Below, one piece after another: positions 50,972 to 59,638 of a stretch of 64,000 nucleotides of DNA (positions within the stretch are counted from its first letter, which is position 1; the number at the start of each line of letters is the position of its first letter). The notes below the pieces were generated by a model that worked only from the letters and a program-made list of their open reading frames with translations, was not told the DNA's origin and searched no databases. This DNA is from Microcella pacifica (lineage in GTDB: Bacteria; Actinomycetota; Actinomycetes; Actinomycetales; Microbacteriaceae), in the NCBI RefSeq assembly GCF_009371975.2, contig NZ_VIKT02000015.1, forward strand, positions 1 to 64,000. The letters run 5' to 3'. A program made the translations under genes and the position numbers.

Positions 50972-52285
50972 GTGACCGACTCAGCCAGCCGCGATTCCGG
51001 CACCGCCGCCTCACCACCACCCGTGCCCAGCACGGGGCGCGACACCGCGGTCGACTTCGTGAAGGCTGCGTGCCTGCTCGTCGTCGTCGGCCTGCACGCG
51101 ATGATGGCGGGCTTCACGGTCGGCGCCGAGGGGCTCACGATCACGAATGCTCTGGACGGGCATCCGATCTTCGCGTGGTCCACGTGGGCCGTGCAGGTGA
51201 TGCCTCTCTTCTTCCTGCTGGGCGGGTTCTCGAGCCTCACGCAGTGGCGGCGCCTGCGGGGCGCTGGCGTGTCGGCCTCCGACTACGTGCGCATGCGCAT
51301 CACGCGCCTCGTGCGGCCGGCCGTGCTGCTGTTCGCGCTCGTCGGGCTCACGCTCGCGATCCTCGCCCTCACCGGGCTGCCGGCCGACATTCTGCGCGAG
51401 GTCGGCTTCCGCATCGGGCAGCCGCTGTGGTTCCTGGCGGTGTACATCGGATGCGCGGGGCTGGTTCCCTGGATGACCGCCCTGCACGAGCGCGCCCCGC
51501 GCCTCACCCTCGCCGCCCTGCTGCTCGCGGCGGTCGCGGTCGACTCCGTCGTGGCCGCGACGGGCCTCGAGCTGCTCGGAGCCCTCAACCTCTTCTTCGT
51601 GTGGGTGCTCATCCAGCAGCTCGGATTCGCCTACGCCGACGGCATCATCGGGGTCCTGCCTCGCTGGGCGCTCTTCGTGCTCGCCGTCGCGGCGTTCGCC
51701 CTGCTCCTGTTCCTCACGACCGTGTTCGGCTACTCGACCGACATGTACGAGAACCTGAACCCGCCGACCGTGTGCATCCTCGTGCTGGGGGTGGGTCAGC
51801 TGATGCTGTTCGCCACGGCGCACCCGTGGCTGCGGGCGGTCGCCGACAGGCCGCGCGTCGCCCGCGTGGGGCTGTGGGTGAACGCGAACTCGATGACGAT
51901 CTACCTGTGGCACGTACCCGTGATCGTGCTCGTCGTGGTGGTCATGCTCATCTCGAACCTGCCGTTCCCCGAGCCGTTGAGCCTGCAGTGGTGGCAGACG
52001 CGGCCGCTCTTCCTCGTGGCGATCGCCCTTGCGCTCGTGCCGATCGTCATGCTCGTGCGGCAGTTCGACCGCAGCAGGCACGACGACCGCGAGGTGACGA
52101 TGTCGCCCCTGCTCGCGGCCACGAAGGTGCTGCTGGGGGTCGCGGGCGTGACCGTGATCCTGCTCGTCGGGTTCTCGCCCGCGGCGGGCGCGGCGCTCGG
52201 CGTGCTGCTGCTCGCGCTTGCCGTGCAGTTGCGCGGGCGGCGGCGGAAATTGGTGGAGCCGGAAAGTGGTGGAGCCGGTGGGTGA
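50972..52285 (+). CDS. Acyltransferase 3 family membrane protein
   Basis: A 437-residue integral membrane acyltransferase (OafA-like). Blocks: GRDTAVDFVKAACLLVVVGLHAMMAGF with the catalytic-type His, MPLFFLLGGFSSLTQW, VRMRITRLVRPAVLLFALVGL, GQPLWFLAVYIGCAGLVPW and NSMTIYLWHVPVIVLVV. There are about ten helices. It probably transfers an acyl group to surface glycans. GTG 50972 is 6 bases after the R-M gene stop. A 16-bp repeat at 52251 may have truncated its C-terminal tail. Confidence 0.88.
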   Translation: MTDSASRDSGTAASPPPVPSTGRDTAVDFVKAACLLVVVGLHAMMAGFTVGAEGLTITNALDGHPIFAWSTWAVQVMPLFFLLGGFSSLTQWRRLRGAGVSASDYVRMRITRLVRPAVLLFALVGLTLAILALTGLPADILREVGFRIGQPLWFLAVYIGCAGLVPWMTALHERAPRLTLAALLLAAVAVDSVVAATGLELLGALNLFFVWVLIQQLGFAYADGIIGVLPRWALFVLAVAAFALLLFLTTVFGYSTDMYENLNPPTVCILVLGVGQLMLFATAHPWLRAVADRPRVARVGLWVNANSMTIYLWHVPVIVLVVVVMLISNLPFPEPLSLQWWQTRPLFLVAIALALVPIVMLVRQFDRSRHDDREVTMSPLLAATKVLLGVAGVTVILLVGFSPAAGAALGVLLLALAVQLRGRRRKLVEPESGGAGG

Positions 52286-52439
52286 GCCGGGCGGTGAGCC
52301 GGAGCCCGCAGCCGCAGCTGCGGCTGCGCCAGCGGCCACTCCCGCACCTGCACCCGCAGTCCCGCCAGCGGCCGCACACCCACCCGCGGCCGCACACCCA
52401 TCCGGTGACAATCCCGCCGCTCCTTCACAGAAGCCCTGA
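52251..52439 (+). other. Frame-shifted low-complexity tail of the acyltransferase gene
   Basis: TGGTGGAGCCGG occurs at 52251-52262 and again at 52267-52278, a 16-base period. In the present sequence the gene stops at 52285. With one copy removed, the frame would continue as VEPVGEPGGEPEP followed by an Ala/Pro/His-rich tail to a TGA at 52439. The downstream frame stays open and is compositionally tail-like, so a 16-bp duplication probably caused loss of about 50 residues. Confidence 0.5.
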
Positions 52440-52517
52440 TCAGAAGGCTTTTCCCCAGGGCACACGCCTCCGCGTCTCCCCCTCTCGAGTGTCGGTGGTC
52501 CCTGCTCGAATAGACGC

Positions 52518-53885
52518 ATGACCACCTCCGAGCTCCCCCGCACGGCGACCGCTGCCGTCGACGGCGGAGTCTCGGCGATCCTCGACGCGATCGTCGCGCT
52601 CGAGCGGCTGACCGCTTCTCTCGCGGCGTCGCGGGCGGTCGCGATCGACGAACTGCGGCGCCTCATCCTGACGGCTGCCGAGCAGGATGCGCGGGGTGGG
52701 CGCTCGGGCGGCTGGGATACCGCGGTGACCGCCCGCCGCGTGGCCGCGACGGAGCTCGCCACCGCGCTACGTGTTTCGGAGTCCGCCGCGCAATCCCTCC
52801 TCAATGAGAGTGCGGCCCTCACCACGACCCTCCCGGGCACGCACGCGGGGCTGCGCGAGGGTGCGCTGAGCTACGCCCACACTGTGGCGATCGTCGAGGA
52901 GGCCAGCAACCTGCCGGCGTCATCGCACGCCGAGTTCGAGAAGACCCTCCTGCCGGAGGCCACCACGCGTACGGCGGCGGGCCTCCGCCAACGCGCCCGC
53001 GTCGTGCGCGAACGTCTGCACCCCGAATCGATCGACGAGCGGTGTCGGGACGCTCGCGAACGCCGTGATGTTCGCCTCGAGCCTGCCCGCGACGGCATGG
53101 CCTGGCTCACCGCCTACCTTCCGGCCGAGAACGCGATCGCGGCCTATCGGCGTGTGAGCGAGATCGCCACGGGTCTCGCCGGCTCCGGTGACGCCGAGCA
53201 GCGCGACGACCGCACTCTCGCGCAGCGCCGCGCCGACGTCATGACCGACCTCCTGCACGACGGAATCGTCTCCGGCTCGGGCGCGGGGCGCGGCGTGCGG
53301 GCGCAGGTCCTCGTGACCGTGCCCGCCCTCACCCTCCTCGACCGCGGCGCTGAGCGCGCCTCCGATGTCCCACCCTCTGCCAACACTGGCTCCGCCAGCA
53401 CCAGGGTCAGGGCAACTGTCAGGGCCCATGACAGGGGCAGCGGCGCGCTCGACTCTCCCGTCCCGCCGGCGACACTCGAGGGCTACGGCCCCATCTCGGC
53501 CGACGTCGCCCGGCGCCTCGCCGCTCACGCCCCCAGCTTCACCCGCCTCCTCACCCACCCGGAGACGGGCGCGGTGCTTTCCGTCGGCCGCGACCGCTAC
53601 GCGGTTCCACGCGACCTGCGGTTGTGGTTGCGCATCCGCGACGAGACCTGTCGGTTCCCGGGCTGCGGTCGCAGCGCGGCGAGCGCCGACGTCGACCACA
53701 CGGTCGACTGGCAGCACGCCGGGGCCACACGACATGACAACCTCGCGCACCTGTGCGAGGCCCACCACCGACTCAAGCATCAGACCGCCTGGCTCGTGCA
53801 CCAGGCAGGCGGCGGCGTGCTCGAGTGGACGGCACCCAGTGGCCGGCAGTACCGCACCGACCCGGCGACCCGCCTCGCCTGTTAA
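52518..53885 (+). CDS. DUF222/HNH endonuclease family protein
   Basis: A 455-residue protein of the large actinobacterial DUF222-HNH group. Residues about 15-270 are the helical DUF222 region (AILDAIVALERLTASLAASRAVAIDELRRLILTAAEQD and LRQRARVVRERL). The C-terminal HNH nuclease is IRDETCRFPGCGRSAASADVDHTVDWQHAGATRHDNLAHLCEAHHRLKHQTAW, with metal-binding Cys and His intact. These genes are often multicopy, with unsettled roles. ATG 52518 is 6 bases after TCGAAT, a leaderless arrangement. Confidence 0.92.
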   Translation: MTTSELPRTATAAVDGGVSAILDAIVALERLTASLAASRAVAIDELRRLILTAAEQDARGGRSGGWDTAVTARRVAATELATALRVSESAAQSLLNESAALTTTLPGTHAGLREGALSYAHTVAIVEEASNLPASSHAEFEKTLLPEATTRTAAGLRQRARVVRERLHPESIDERCRDARERRDVRLEPARDGMAWLTAYLPAENAIAAYRRVSEIATGLAGSGDAEQRDDRTLAQRRADVMTDLLHDGIVSGSGAGRGVRAQVLVTVPALTLLDRGAERASDVPPSANTGSASTRVRATVRAHDRGSGALDSPVPPATLEGYGPISADVARRLAAHAPSFTRLLTHPETGAVLSVGRDRYAVPRDLRLWLRIRDETCRFPGCGRSAASADVDHTVDWQHAGATRHDNLAHLCEAHHRLKHQTAWLVHQAGGGVLEWTAPSGRQYRTDPATRLAC

Positions 53886-53894
53886 CCTCGGCCC

Positions 53895-54971
53895 ATGAGC
53901 GCGCCGCGAGAGACCCCCGCGCCCTCGGCTGCGCCGCTGTCGACCCCCGCGCGCTCGGCCGCGCCTCTCTCCGACCCCGCGCGCTCGGATCTGCCACCGT
54001 CGGCCCCCGAGCGCGCGATCCCGCAGTCGGCACCTCCGCAGATCTGGACTCCCGACGGCGACGACCTGCTCCTCCACGGCGACAACCTCGCCGCCCTCGA
54101 GCACCTGCCCGACGAGACCATGCAGCTCGTCTACCTCGACCCGCCCTTCAACACGGGCCGAACGCAGCAGCGCCGCAGCACGACGAGCACGCGCGACCCC
54201 GACGGCGCCTACCTCGGCTTCCAGGGCACGAGCTACCGCCGCACCGTCGAGACTCTCGGCCGCTACGACGACACGTTCCTCGACTACTGGGGCTTCCTCG
54301 CCCCGCGACTCGAGCAGGCCCACCGCGTGCTGCGCGACGACGGCACCCTCTACCTGCACCTCGACTGGCGCGAAGCGCACTACGCGAAGGTCGCCCTCGA
54401 CGCCCTCTTCGGTCGCGAATGCTTCCTCAACGAGCTCATCTGGGCCTACGACTACGGCGCCAAATCCCGCCGGCGCTGGCCGACCAAGCACGACACAATC
54501 CTCGTCTACGTCAAGAACCCCGACACCTACTACTTCGACTCCGACTCTGTCGACCGCGAGCCGTACATGGCGCCCGGCCTCGTCACGCCCGAGAAGGCAG
54601 CGCGCGGCAAGCTGCCCACCGACGTCTGGTGGCACACGATCGTCACGACCAACGGCCGCGAGAAGACCGGCTACCCGACCCAGAAGCCGCTCGGCGTCCT
54701 GCGGCGCATCGTCGCCGCCTCGAGCCGCGAGGGCGACTGGGTGCTCGACCCCTTCGCCGGCAGCGGCACGACAGCCGCCGCCGCCCGCGACCTCGGCCGG
54801 CGCAGCGTGAGCATGGACGCCAACCCCGAGGCGGTGCAGGTCATGAGCGACCGGCTCGGGATGCCCGTCACGACGCTCAGCGATGCGCAGAGCATCCCGT
54901 CGCCGGCAACGGAGGCCGCACCCCCGGAGCTCTCGCAGCGACGCACGTCGGGCCCCCGACCGCCTCGGTAG
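53895..54971 (+). CDS. Orphan site-specific DNA methyltransferase (beta class)
   Basis: A 358-residue N6-adenine or N4-cytosine methyltransferase. Catalytic motif IV is MQLVYLDPPFNTGRTQ (about residues 75-90), preceding SAM motif I DPFAGSGTTAAAARDLGRR near the C-terminus, which defines beta-class order. The first 45 residues are four degenerate 10-residue repeats (TPAPSAAPLS, TPARSAAPLS, DPARSDLPPS, APERAIPQSA). ATG 53895 is 6 bases after TAACCT. No restriction gene is adjacent, so it is likely an orphan with an epigenetic role or a relic. Confidence 0.9.
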   Translation: MSAPRETPAPSAAPLSTPARSAAPLSDPARSDLPPSAPERAIPQSAPPQIWTPDGDDLLLHGDNLAALEHLPDETMQLVYLDPPFNTGRTQQRRSTTSTRDPDGAYLGFQGTSYRRTVETLGRYDDTFLDYWGFLAPRLEQAHRVLRDDGTLYLHLDWREAHYAKVALDALFGRECFLNELIWAYDYGAKSRRRWPTKHDTILVYVKNPDTYYFDSDSVDREPYMAPGLVTPEKAARGKLPTDVWWHTIVTTNGREKTGYPTQKPLGVLRRIVAASSREGDWVLDPFAGSGTTAAAARDLGRRSVSMDANPEAVQVMSDRLGMPVTTLSDAQSIPSPATEAAPPELSQRRTSGPRPPR

Positions 54972-54981
54972 GCTGAGCCGC

Positions 54982-55806
54982 ATGAGCGACCGTCGCGAGA
55001 TCGAGTGCTGGCTGACCGACATGGACGGCGTGCTCGTGCACGAGAACGCGGCCCTCCCCGGCGCCGCCGCACTCATCCAGCAGTGGCGAGACACGGGCAC
55101 GCCCTTCCTCGTGCTCACCAACAACTCCATCTACACGCCGCGCGACCTCGCCGCGCGCCTGCGCGCCAGTGGCCTCGACGTGCCCGAGGAGTCGATCTGG
55201 ACCTCCGCGATGGCCACCGCCGACTTCTGCGCGAGCCAGATGCCGAACGGCACCGCCTACGTCATCGGCGAAGCCGGCATCACGACCGCCCTGCACGAGG
55301 CGGGCTTCATCATGACCGAGACGAACCCCGACTACGTCGTCGTCGGCGAGACCCGCAACTACTCCTTCGACGCGATCACGAAGGCGATCCGCCTCATCGG
55401 CACCGGCTCGCGCTTCATCGCCACCAACCCCGACGCGACCGGGCCGAGCGCCGACGGCCCCATGCCCGCGACGGGCGCGATCAGCGCCCTCATCACGAAA
55501 GCCACCGGCAAGGAGCCCTACGTCGTCGGCAAGCCCAACCCGATGATGTTCCGCTCCGCCATGAACCGCATCGGCGCGCACAGCGAGAACACGGCCATGA
55601 TCGGCGACCGCATGGACACCGACATCGTCGCCGGCATCGAAGCCGGCCTGCACACCGTGCTCGTCCTCACGGGCATCAGCGACGAAACCGAGATCGCCAA
55701 GTACCCGTTCCGCCCGAGCGAGATACTCACGGGAGTGCACGAGCTCGTCACCACTGAACCGCTCGAGACCGAGCTCTACGAGCCAGACCTGTCCGTCGAG
55801 CCCTGA
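54982..55806 (+). CDS. HAD-IIA family sugar-phosphatase (NagD-like)
   Basis: A 274-residue phosphatase. HAD motif I is CWLTDMDGVLVHENAALPGA (Asp nucleophile), motif II TPFLVLTNNSIYTPRDLAARL, then VVGETRNYSFDAITKAI and KPNPMMFRSAM (Lys) and motif IV MIGDRMDTDIVAGIEAG. It matches NagD/PNPP-type enzymes acting on small phosphates. ATG 54982 is 7 bases after TAGGCT (54969-54974), giving a leaderless mRNA. Confidence 0.93.
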   Translation: MSDRREIECWLTDMDGVLVHENAALPGAAALIQQWRDTGTPFLVLTNNSIYTPRDLAARLRASGLDVPEESIWTSAMATADFCASQMPNGTAYVIGEAGITTALHEAGFIMTETNPDYVVVGETRNYSFDAITKAIRLIGTGSRFIATNPDATGPSADGPMPATGAISALITKATGKEPYVVGKPNPMMFRSAMNRIGAHSENTAMIGDRMDTDIVAGIEAGLHTVLVLTGISDETEIAKYPFRPSEILTGVHELVTTEPLETELYEPDLSVEP

Positions 55807-55810
55807 GCGA

Positions 55811-56521
55811 CTACTGCTCGACCGGCGGCACCGCGAGGCTGCCCGTGAGGGGCTCACCCGAGCTGCGGCTCACGAAGCACGAGTACTCGCGGTACCCCTG
55901 GTCCCACTGCTCCGCGGTCACCGGATACGCGCTCTGCACAGCGAGGTCGTCGTAGGCGTCCGCCGCCGCGCGGTCGAGCACCGCCGGGTCGGTGCACGCC
56001 AAGTAGAGCGGTGCACGCAGCTCTTCCCGGCCGGGGTAGGGCGCGTCGTCCTCCGCTCCGAGGTCGTAGGTCACACGCGCAATCAGCTGCCCGCCGTGCG
56101 CCTCGGCGCAGTCGACGACCGTGTACTCGTCCTGCCACGCATCCACGTAGGGGTCGAGGCACTCGCCGCCGAGCAGGTCGTCCCACCGGTACTCGCCGGG
56201 CTCGACGGGCCCCACCGGCTCGACCGTCTCGGTCGGCGTCGGGGTGGGCGTCGGGGTCGGCGTCACGACCGGTGCCGGTGCGAGCAGGTCGGGCAGGCGC
56301 GTGCCGAGCAGGAAGAGGCCGATGAGCGCGAGCACGGCCACGATCGCACCCGCGATCCAGAGAAGGATGCGCGGACGCTTCCCGAGCGTGCCCGGCGAGC
56401 CGCCCGCGCCCGCGTCGACGTGCCCGCGTGGGGCCGCATTGCGCGGCAACGCCGAGCCCGCGCCCGCCGCTCTACCGCTGCCCGCGGGCGCCGACGTCTC
56501 CTGCGCGCGCTCGTCGGTCAC
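55811..56521 (-). CDS. Membrane-anchored protein, septum-formation-like domain
   Basis: A 236-residue protein. The polar cytoplasmic N-terminus precedes one helix (ILLWIAGAIVAVLALIGLFLLG), then a (TP)n linker (VVTPTPTPTPTPTETVEP) and an extracellular domain with GGECLDPYVDAWQDEYTVVDCAEAHGGQLIARVTY and ACTDPAVLDR. This resembles the Septum_form (PF13845) domain of actinobacterial cell-division-associated proteins. GTG 56521 overlaps the pyrE stop (GTGA), so it is translated after pyrE. Confidence 0.75.
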   Translation of the reverse strand: MTDERAQETSAPAGSGRAAGAGSALPRNAAPRGHVDAGAGGSPGTLGKRPRILLWIAGAIVAVLALIGLFLLGTRLPDLLAPAPVVTPTPTPTPTPTETVEPVGPVEPGEYRWDDLLGGECLDPYVDAWQDEYTVVDCAEAHGGQLIARVTYDLGAEDDAPYPGREELRAPLYLACTDPAVLDRAAADAYDDLAVQSAYPVTAEQWDQGYREYSCFVSRSSGEPLTGSLAVPPVEQ

Positions 56522-57066
56522 GCGAGCCCGAGGTCGGCCAGCCCGATCGCCGCGCGGTACTCGTAGCCGGCCTCCTCGATCACGCGCCGAGCATCCGTCG
56601 CCCTGTCGACGACGACCGCGACCGCGACGACCGTCGCGCCGGCGGCCTCGAGAGCGCGCGCCGCGGTGAGGGGAGACCCGCCCGTCGTCGACGTGTCTTC
56701 GAGCACGACGACGCGCTTGCCGTCGACGTCGGGCCCCTCGACCTGCCGGCCGCGACCGTGATCCTTGGGCGCCTTGCGCACGACGACGGCGTCGTAGGTG
56801 AGTCCGCGGGCGACCCCCTGGTGCAGCACGGCGGCGGCGATCGGGTCGGCGCCCATCGTGAGCCCGCCGACCGCGGCGATGTCGGGGATGTCGGCGATGA
56901 GGTCGCACATGACCTGGCCGATGAGGGGCGCGACGCGGTGGTCGAGGCTCAAGCGCCGCAGGTCGATGTAGTAGCTCGCCTTCGCGCCGCTCGTGAGCGT
57001 GAACTCGCCGTGGAAGACGGCCTCATCGCGGATGAACTGGATGAGCTTCTCGCGGGCGTCCGTCAC
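56518..57066 (-). CDS. pyrE: Orotate phosphoribosyltransferase
   Basis: A 182-residue enzyme joining orotate and PRPP in UMP synthesis. Blocks: FTLTSGAKASYYIDLRRLSLD, AVGGLTMGADPIAAAVLHQ, VVRKAPKDHGRGRQVEGPD and the PRPP motif RVVVLEDTSTTGGSPLTAARAL. I set the start at GTG 57066 because TAGAGT on the minus strand ends 7 bases before it; GTG 57075 is an alternative. The product is longer at neither end than typical homologues. Confidence 0.95.
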   Translation of the reverse strand: MTDAREKLIQFIRDEAVFHGEFTLTSGAKASYYIDLRRLSLDHRVAPLIGQVMCDLIADIPDIAAVGGLTMGADPIAAAVLHQGVARGLTYDAVVVRKAPKDHGRGRQVEGPDVDGKRVVVLEDTSTTGGSPLTAARALEAAGATVVAVAVVVDRATDARRVIEEAGYEYRAAIGLADLGLA

Positions 57067-57145
57067 GCACGCCACTCTACTGCGGTCGCGGCGACGCGCT
57101 TCAGGCCAGAAGCCCGGGCGGGGCCGGGCGGCACGGCCGGGTGCC

Positions 57146-57151
57146 TAGGCT
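57146..57151 (+). promoter_or_regulatory. TAGGCT -10 box, leaderless xth promoter
   Basis: TAGGCT ends 6 bases before ATG 57158, within a 91-base gap that also contains the divergent pyrE promoter. Confidence 0.6.
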
Positions 57152-57157
57152 GGTGTC

Positions 57158-57994
57158 ATGCGCATCGCCACCTGGAACGTCAACTCGATCCGCACCCGCC
57201 ACGCTCGCGTCGTCGACTTCCTCGTGCAGTCCGACGTCGACGTGCTCGCGATGCAGGAGATCAAGTGCAAGCCCGAGCAGTTTCCGATGACCCCGTTCGA
57301 GGAGGCCGGCTACGAGGTCATCGCGCACGGCCAGGGCCAGTGGAACGGCGTCGCGATCGCGAGCCGCCTGCCCCTCACCGACGTCGCGACCGAGCTGACC
57401 GACCAGCCCGGCTTCGCGAAGGGGCACGAGGGCCTGGATGCCCCACTCGAGGCCCGCGCGCTCGGCGCGACGATCGACGGCGTGCGCGTGTGGAGCCTCT
57501 ACGTGCCCAACGGCCGCGCCCTCGACGACCCGCACCTCGACTACAAGCTGCGCTTCCTGCGCGCGGCGGCTGAGGAGGCGCGCCGGTGGCTGAACGAGAA
57601 TCCGGATGCTCCGCTCGCGCTCACCGGCGACTTCAACGTCGCTCCCACCGACGCCGACATGGGTGATCCGAGCTTCATTCCCGGCGTCTCCACCCACATC
57701 TCCGCCGCCGAGCGCGAGGCCTTCGCGGAGCTCGAGGCCGCGGGGCTCAACGATGTCGTGCGCCCCCTCGTGCCGGAGGGTTTCACGTTCTGGGACTACA
57801 AGCAGCTGCGGTTCCCTCGCAACGAGGGCATGCGCATCGACTTCATCCTGGGTTCGCGCGGCTTCTCCGACCTCGTGGCGGGCGCGAGCATCGAGCGCGA
57901 GCAGCGCAAGGGCGACAGCCCGAGCGACCACGTGCCCGTCGTCGTCGACCTCGCGCTCGAGCAGGAGGACGACGACCGCCCGATGATCTTCTAG
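57158..57994 (+). CDS. xth: Exodeoxyribonuclease III
   Basis: A 278-residue AP endonuclease/3'-exonuclease of base-excision repair. Motifs: RIATWNVNSIRTRH (Asn metal/active site), LAMQEIKC (Glu metal ligand), VWSLYVPNGRALDD, LALTGDFNVAPTDADMGDP (Asp/Asn), MRIDFILGSRG and the catalytic His in SPSDHVPVVVDLAL. All key residues are present. Confidence 0.96.
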   Translation: MRIATWNVNSIRTRHARVVDFLVQSDVDVLAMQEIKCKPEQFPMTPFEEAGYEVIAHGQGQWNGVAIASRLPLTDVATELTDQPGFAKGHEGLDAPLEARALGATIDGVRVWSLYVPNGRALDDPHLDYKLRFLRAAAEEARRWLNENPDAPLALTGDFNVAPTDADMGDPSFIPGVSTHISAAEREAFAELEAAGLNDVVRPLVPEGFTFWDYKQLRFPRNEGMRIDFILGSRGFSDLVAGASIEREQRKGDSPSDHVPVVVDLALEQEDDDRPMIF

Positions 57995-58053
57995 CGGGGG
58001 CTCGAGCTGAGGCCTCGGGCCGAGGGCTCGGGCCGGGGCCCAGGGCAGCAGGG

Positions 58054-58977
58054 CTACGGCGCGAGGAGCGCCGCAACGACGATGAGGATCGGCACGGCGA
58101 GGGCCGTCGTGATGAGGCCGGAGTCTCGCGCGAGCGGCATCGCCGTCTGGTAGCGGGCCGCGTAGGTGTAGACGTTCTGCGCCGTCGGCAGCGCGGCGAG
58201 CACGACGACGGTGAAGAGCGCGACGCCGTCGAGCCCGAACGCGAGCGCACCGAGACCCCAGGCGACGAGCGGCATGACGATGCTCTTGAGGATGACGGCG
58301 AGCAGAACATCCCGTCGCCCGCTGCCCGGCTCCAGGATGCGGCGGCCATGGAGTGACAGCCCGAAGACGAAGAGGACCGTCGGTACGGCGGCGGCACCGA
58401 GCAGGCGGAAGGGCTCGACGACCGGGTCGGGCAGGTCGACGCCGATGAGGGCGACGACGAGCCCGAGCACGGAGGCGATGATGAGCGGGTTGCGCACCGG
58501 CTGCGTGAGCACCCGGCCGATCGACAGCCGCCCACTCGTCGTGACATCGAGGATCGTGAGGGCGATGGGCGCGAAGACGACGAGCTGCAGGAGGATCACC
58601 GGCGCGACGAGGGTGGGGTCGCCGATGACGTAGGCGGCAACGGGCAGGCCGATGTTGTTGGCGTTGACGTAGCCGGAGGCGAGCGCGCCGATCGTGAGCG
58701 CGGGCGCCCCGCGACGCCACAGGAGGCGCGCGAGCAGCACGAACGCGAGCATGCACGAGAGCGCGGCGATCGCCGAGACCGGCAGGAGTGCCGAGAACAA
58801 CTCAGCGAGGTCGGCCTCGGCCATGACGCTGAACAGGAGCGCGGGCAAGAACACGAAGAAAGCGGCCCGCCCGAGGACGACGGTGGCGGTCGGCCCGAGC
58901 ACTCCGAGGCGGCCCACGACGTAGCCGACGGCGATCACCGACCCGATGATCGCGAAGCCGATGAGCACGCCCGCCAT
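58054..58977 (-). CDS. AEC family transporter
   Basis: A 307-residue membrane protein with about ten helices of the auxin-efflux-carrier family: MAGVLIGFAIIGSVIAVGYVVG, GRAAFFVFLPALLFSVMAE, IGALASGYVNANNIGLPVAAYVIGD (family N-x-G motif), NPLIIASVLGLVVALIG, VPTVLFVFGLSL and ALPTAQNVYTYAARYQ. It probably moves organic acids. ATG 58977 is 6 bases after CAGACT on the minus strand. It is divergent from a lipoprotein gene, with a 17-bp palindrome between them. Confidence 0.9.
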   Translation of the reverse strand: MAGVLIGFAIIGSVIAVGYVVGRLGVLGPTATVVLGRAAFFVFLPALLFSVMAEADLAELFSALLPVSAIAALSCMLAFVLLARLLWRRGAPALTIGALASGYVNANNIGLPVAAYVIGDPTLVAPVILLQLVVFAPIALTILDVTTSGRLSIGRVLTQPVRNPLIIASVLGLVVALIGVDLPDPVVEPFRLLGAAAVPTVLFVFGLSLHGRRILEPGSGRRDVLLAVILKSIVMPLVAWGLGALAFGLDGVALFTVVVLAALPTAQNVYTYAARYQTAMPLARDSGLITTALAVPILIVVAALLAP

Positions 58978-58992
58978 CGCCCCAGTCTGGTC

Positions 58993-59009
58993 TAGGTAGT
59001 GCCTACCTA
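58993..59009. promoter_or_regulatory. Palindrome TAGGTAGTGCCTACCTA
   Basis: TAGGTAG (58993-58999) and CTACCTA (59003-59009) are exact reverse complements with a 3-base spacer. It lies 16 bases upstream of the AEC start, overlapping its likely promoter. It looks like a repressor operator; the regulator is not adjacent. Confidence 0.5.
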
Positions 59010-59131
59010 TGGAATATCGCCCGCGACCTCGGCACACTGGGGGTACAGCGCGGCGTTCCTGGGTCTTGCCTGCGAACGACGCACCCCGATCCGCCCCGCC
59101 TCGTGCGGGCGGCCCCGAATCAGGAGAAGTC

Positions 59132-59608
59132 ATGCGACGCACTGCACCCGCCGTGGGAGCCCTCGCCCTCGCCGTCACCCTGGGTCTGACCGGATGCTTC
59201 GGCAACCCGCTCGAGCAGCTCACCGACAATCTCGTCGAAGGCGGAATCGAGAACCTCATCGAAGACCAGACGGGCGTCGACATCGACGTCGACGGGGGCG
59301 GCGGCGCGAGCCTGCCCTCGAGCTGGCCCTCCGATGTTCCAACCCCCGACGGTACCGTTCTGTTCTCGGCGGGAGTCGACGGCAACTTCACGGCGACGTT
59401 CGAGATCTCTGGGGCCGACGTGGTCGACCGCCTGCGCAGCGACCTCGAGGGTTCCGGATACGCACTCTCGCAGGAGGCCGACTACGGCGGGTTGCTCAAC
59501 TACCTGTACGAGAACGACACCAACACGGTGACGGTCGTCTACATCGCCGGCGAGGACGGCAACTCCGACTCGCTGCAGTACAGCATCGTTCCGAAGGAGC
59601 AGCAGTAG
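59132..59608 (+). CDS. Lipoprotein of unknown function
   Basis: A 158-residue lipoprotein. The signal sequence ends in the lipobox LGLTGC (MRRTAPAVGALALAVTLGL then TGC). The mature part has an Asp/Gly-rich segment (GVDIDVDGGGGASLPSSWPSDVPTPDGTV), followed by an alpha/beta domain (FSAGVDGNFTATFEISGADVVDRLRSDLEGSGYAL, NTVTVVYIAGEDGNSDSLQYSIVP). ATG 59132 has AGGAGA 4 bases upstream. The family is not recognised. Confidence 0.85.
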   Translation: MRRTAPAVGALALAVTLGLTGCFGNPLEQLTDNLVEGGIENLIEDQTGVDIDVDGGGGASLPSSWPSDVPTPDGTVLFSAGVDGNFTATFEISGADVVDRLRSDLEGSGYALSQEADYGGLLNYLYENDTNTVTVVYIAGEDGNSDSLQYSIVPKEQQ

Positions 59609-59638
59609 GGGTTCCCCCAGCGGCGCAGGCTGCGCGAG

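Noticed and set aside
48248-54971. A new multi-gene defence system (R-M, acyltransferase, HNH, methyltransferase)
   Set aside because: The acyltransferase and DUF222-HNH are common solitary actinobacterial genes with their own promoters, and nothing ties the four into one system.
57995-58053. Tandem 13-base GGGCTCGGGCC-like repeats between xth and the AEC gene
   Set aside because: They are degenerate GC-rich sequence in a 59-base convergent gap, and could be a weak terminator but are too irregular to call.
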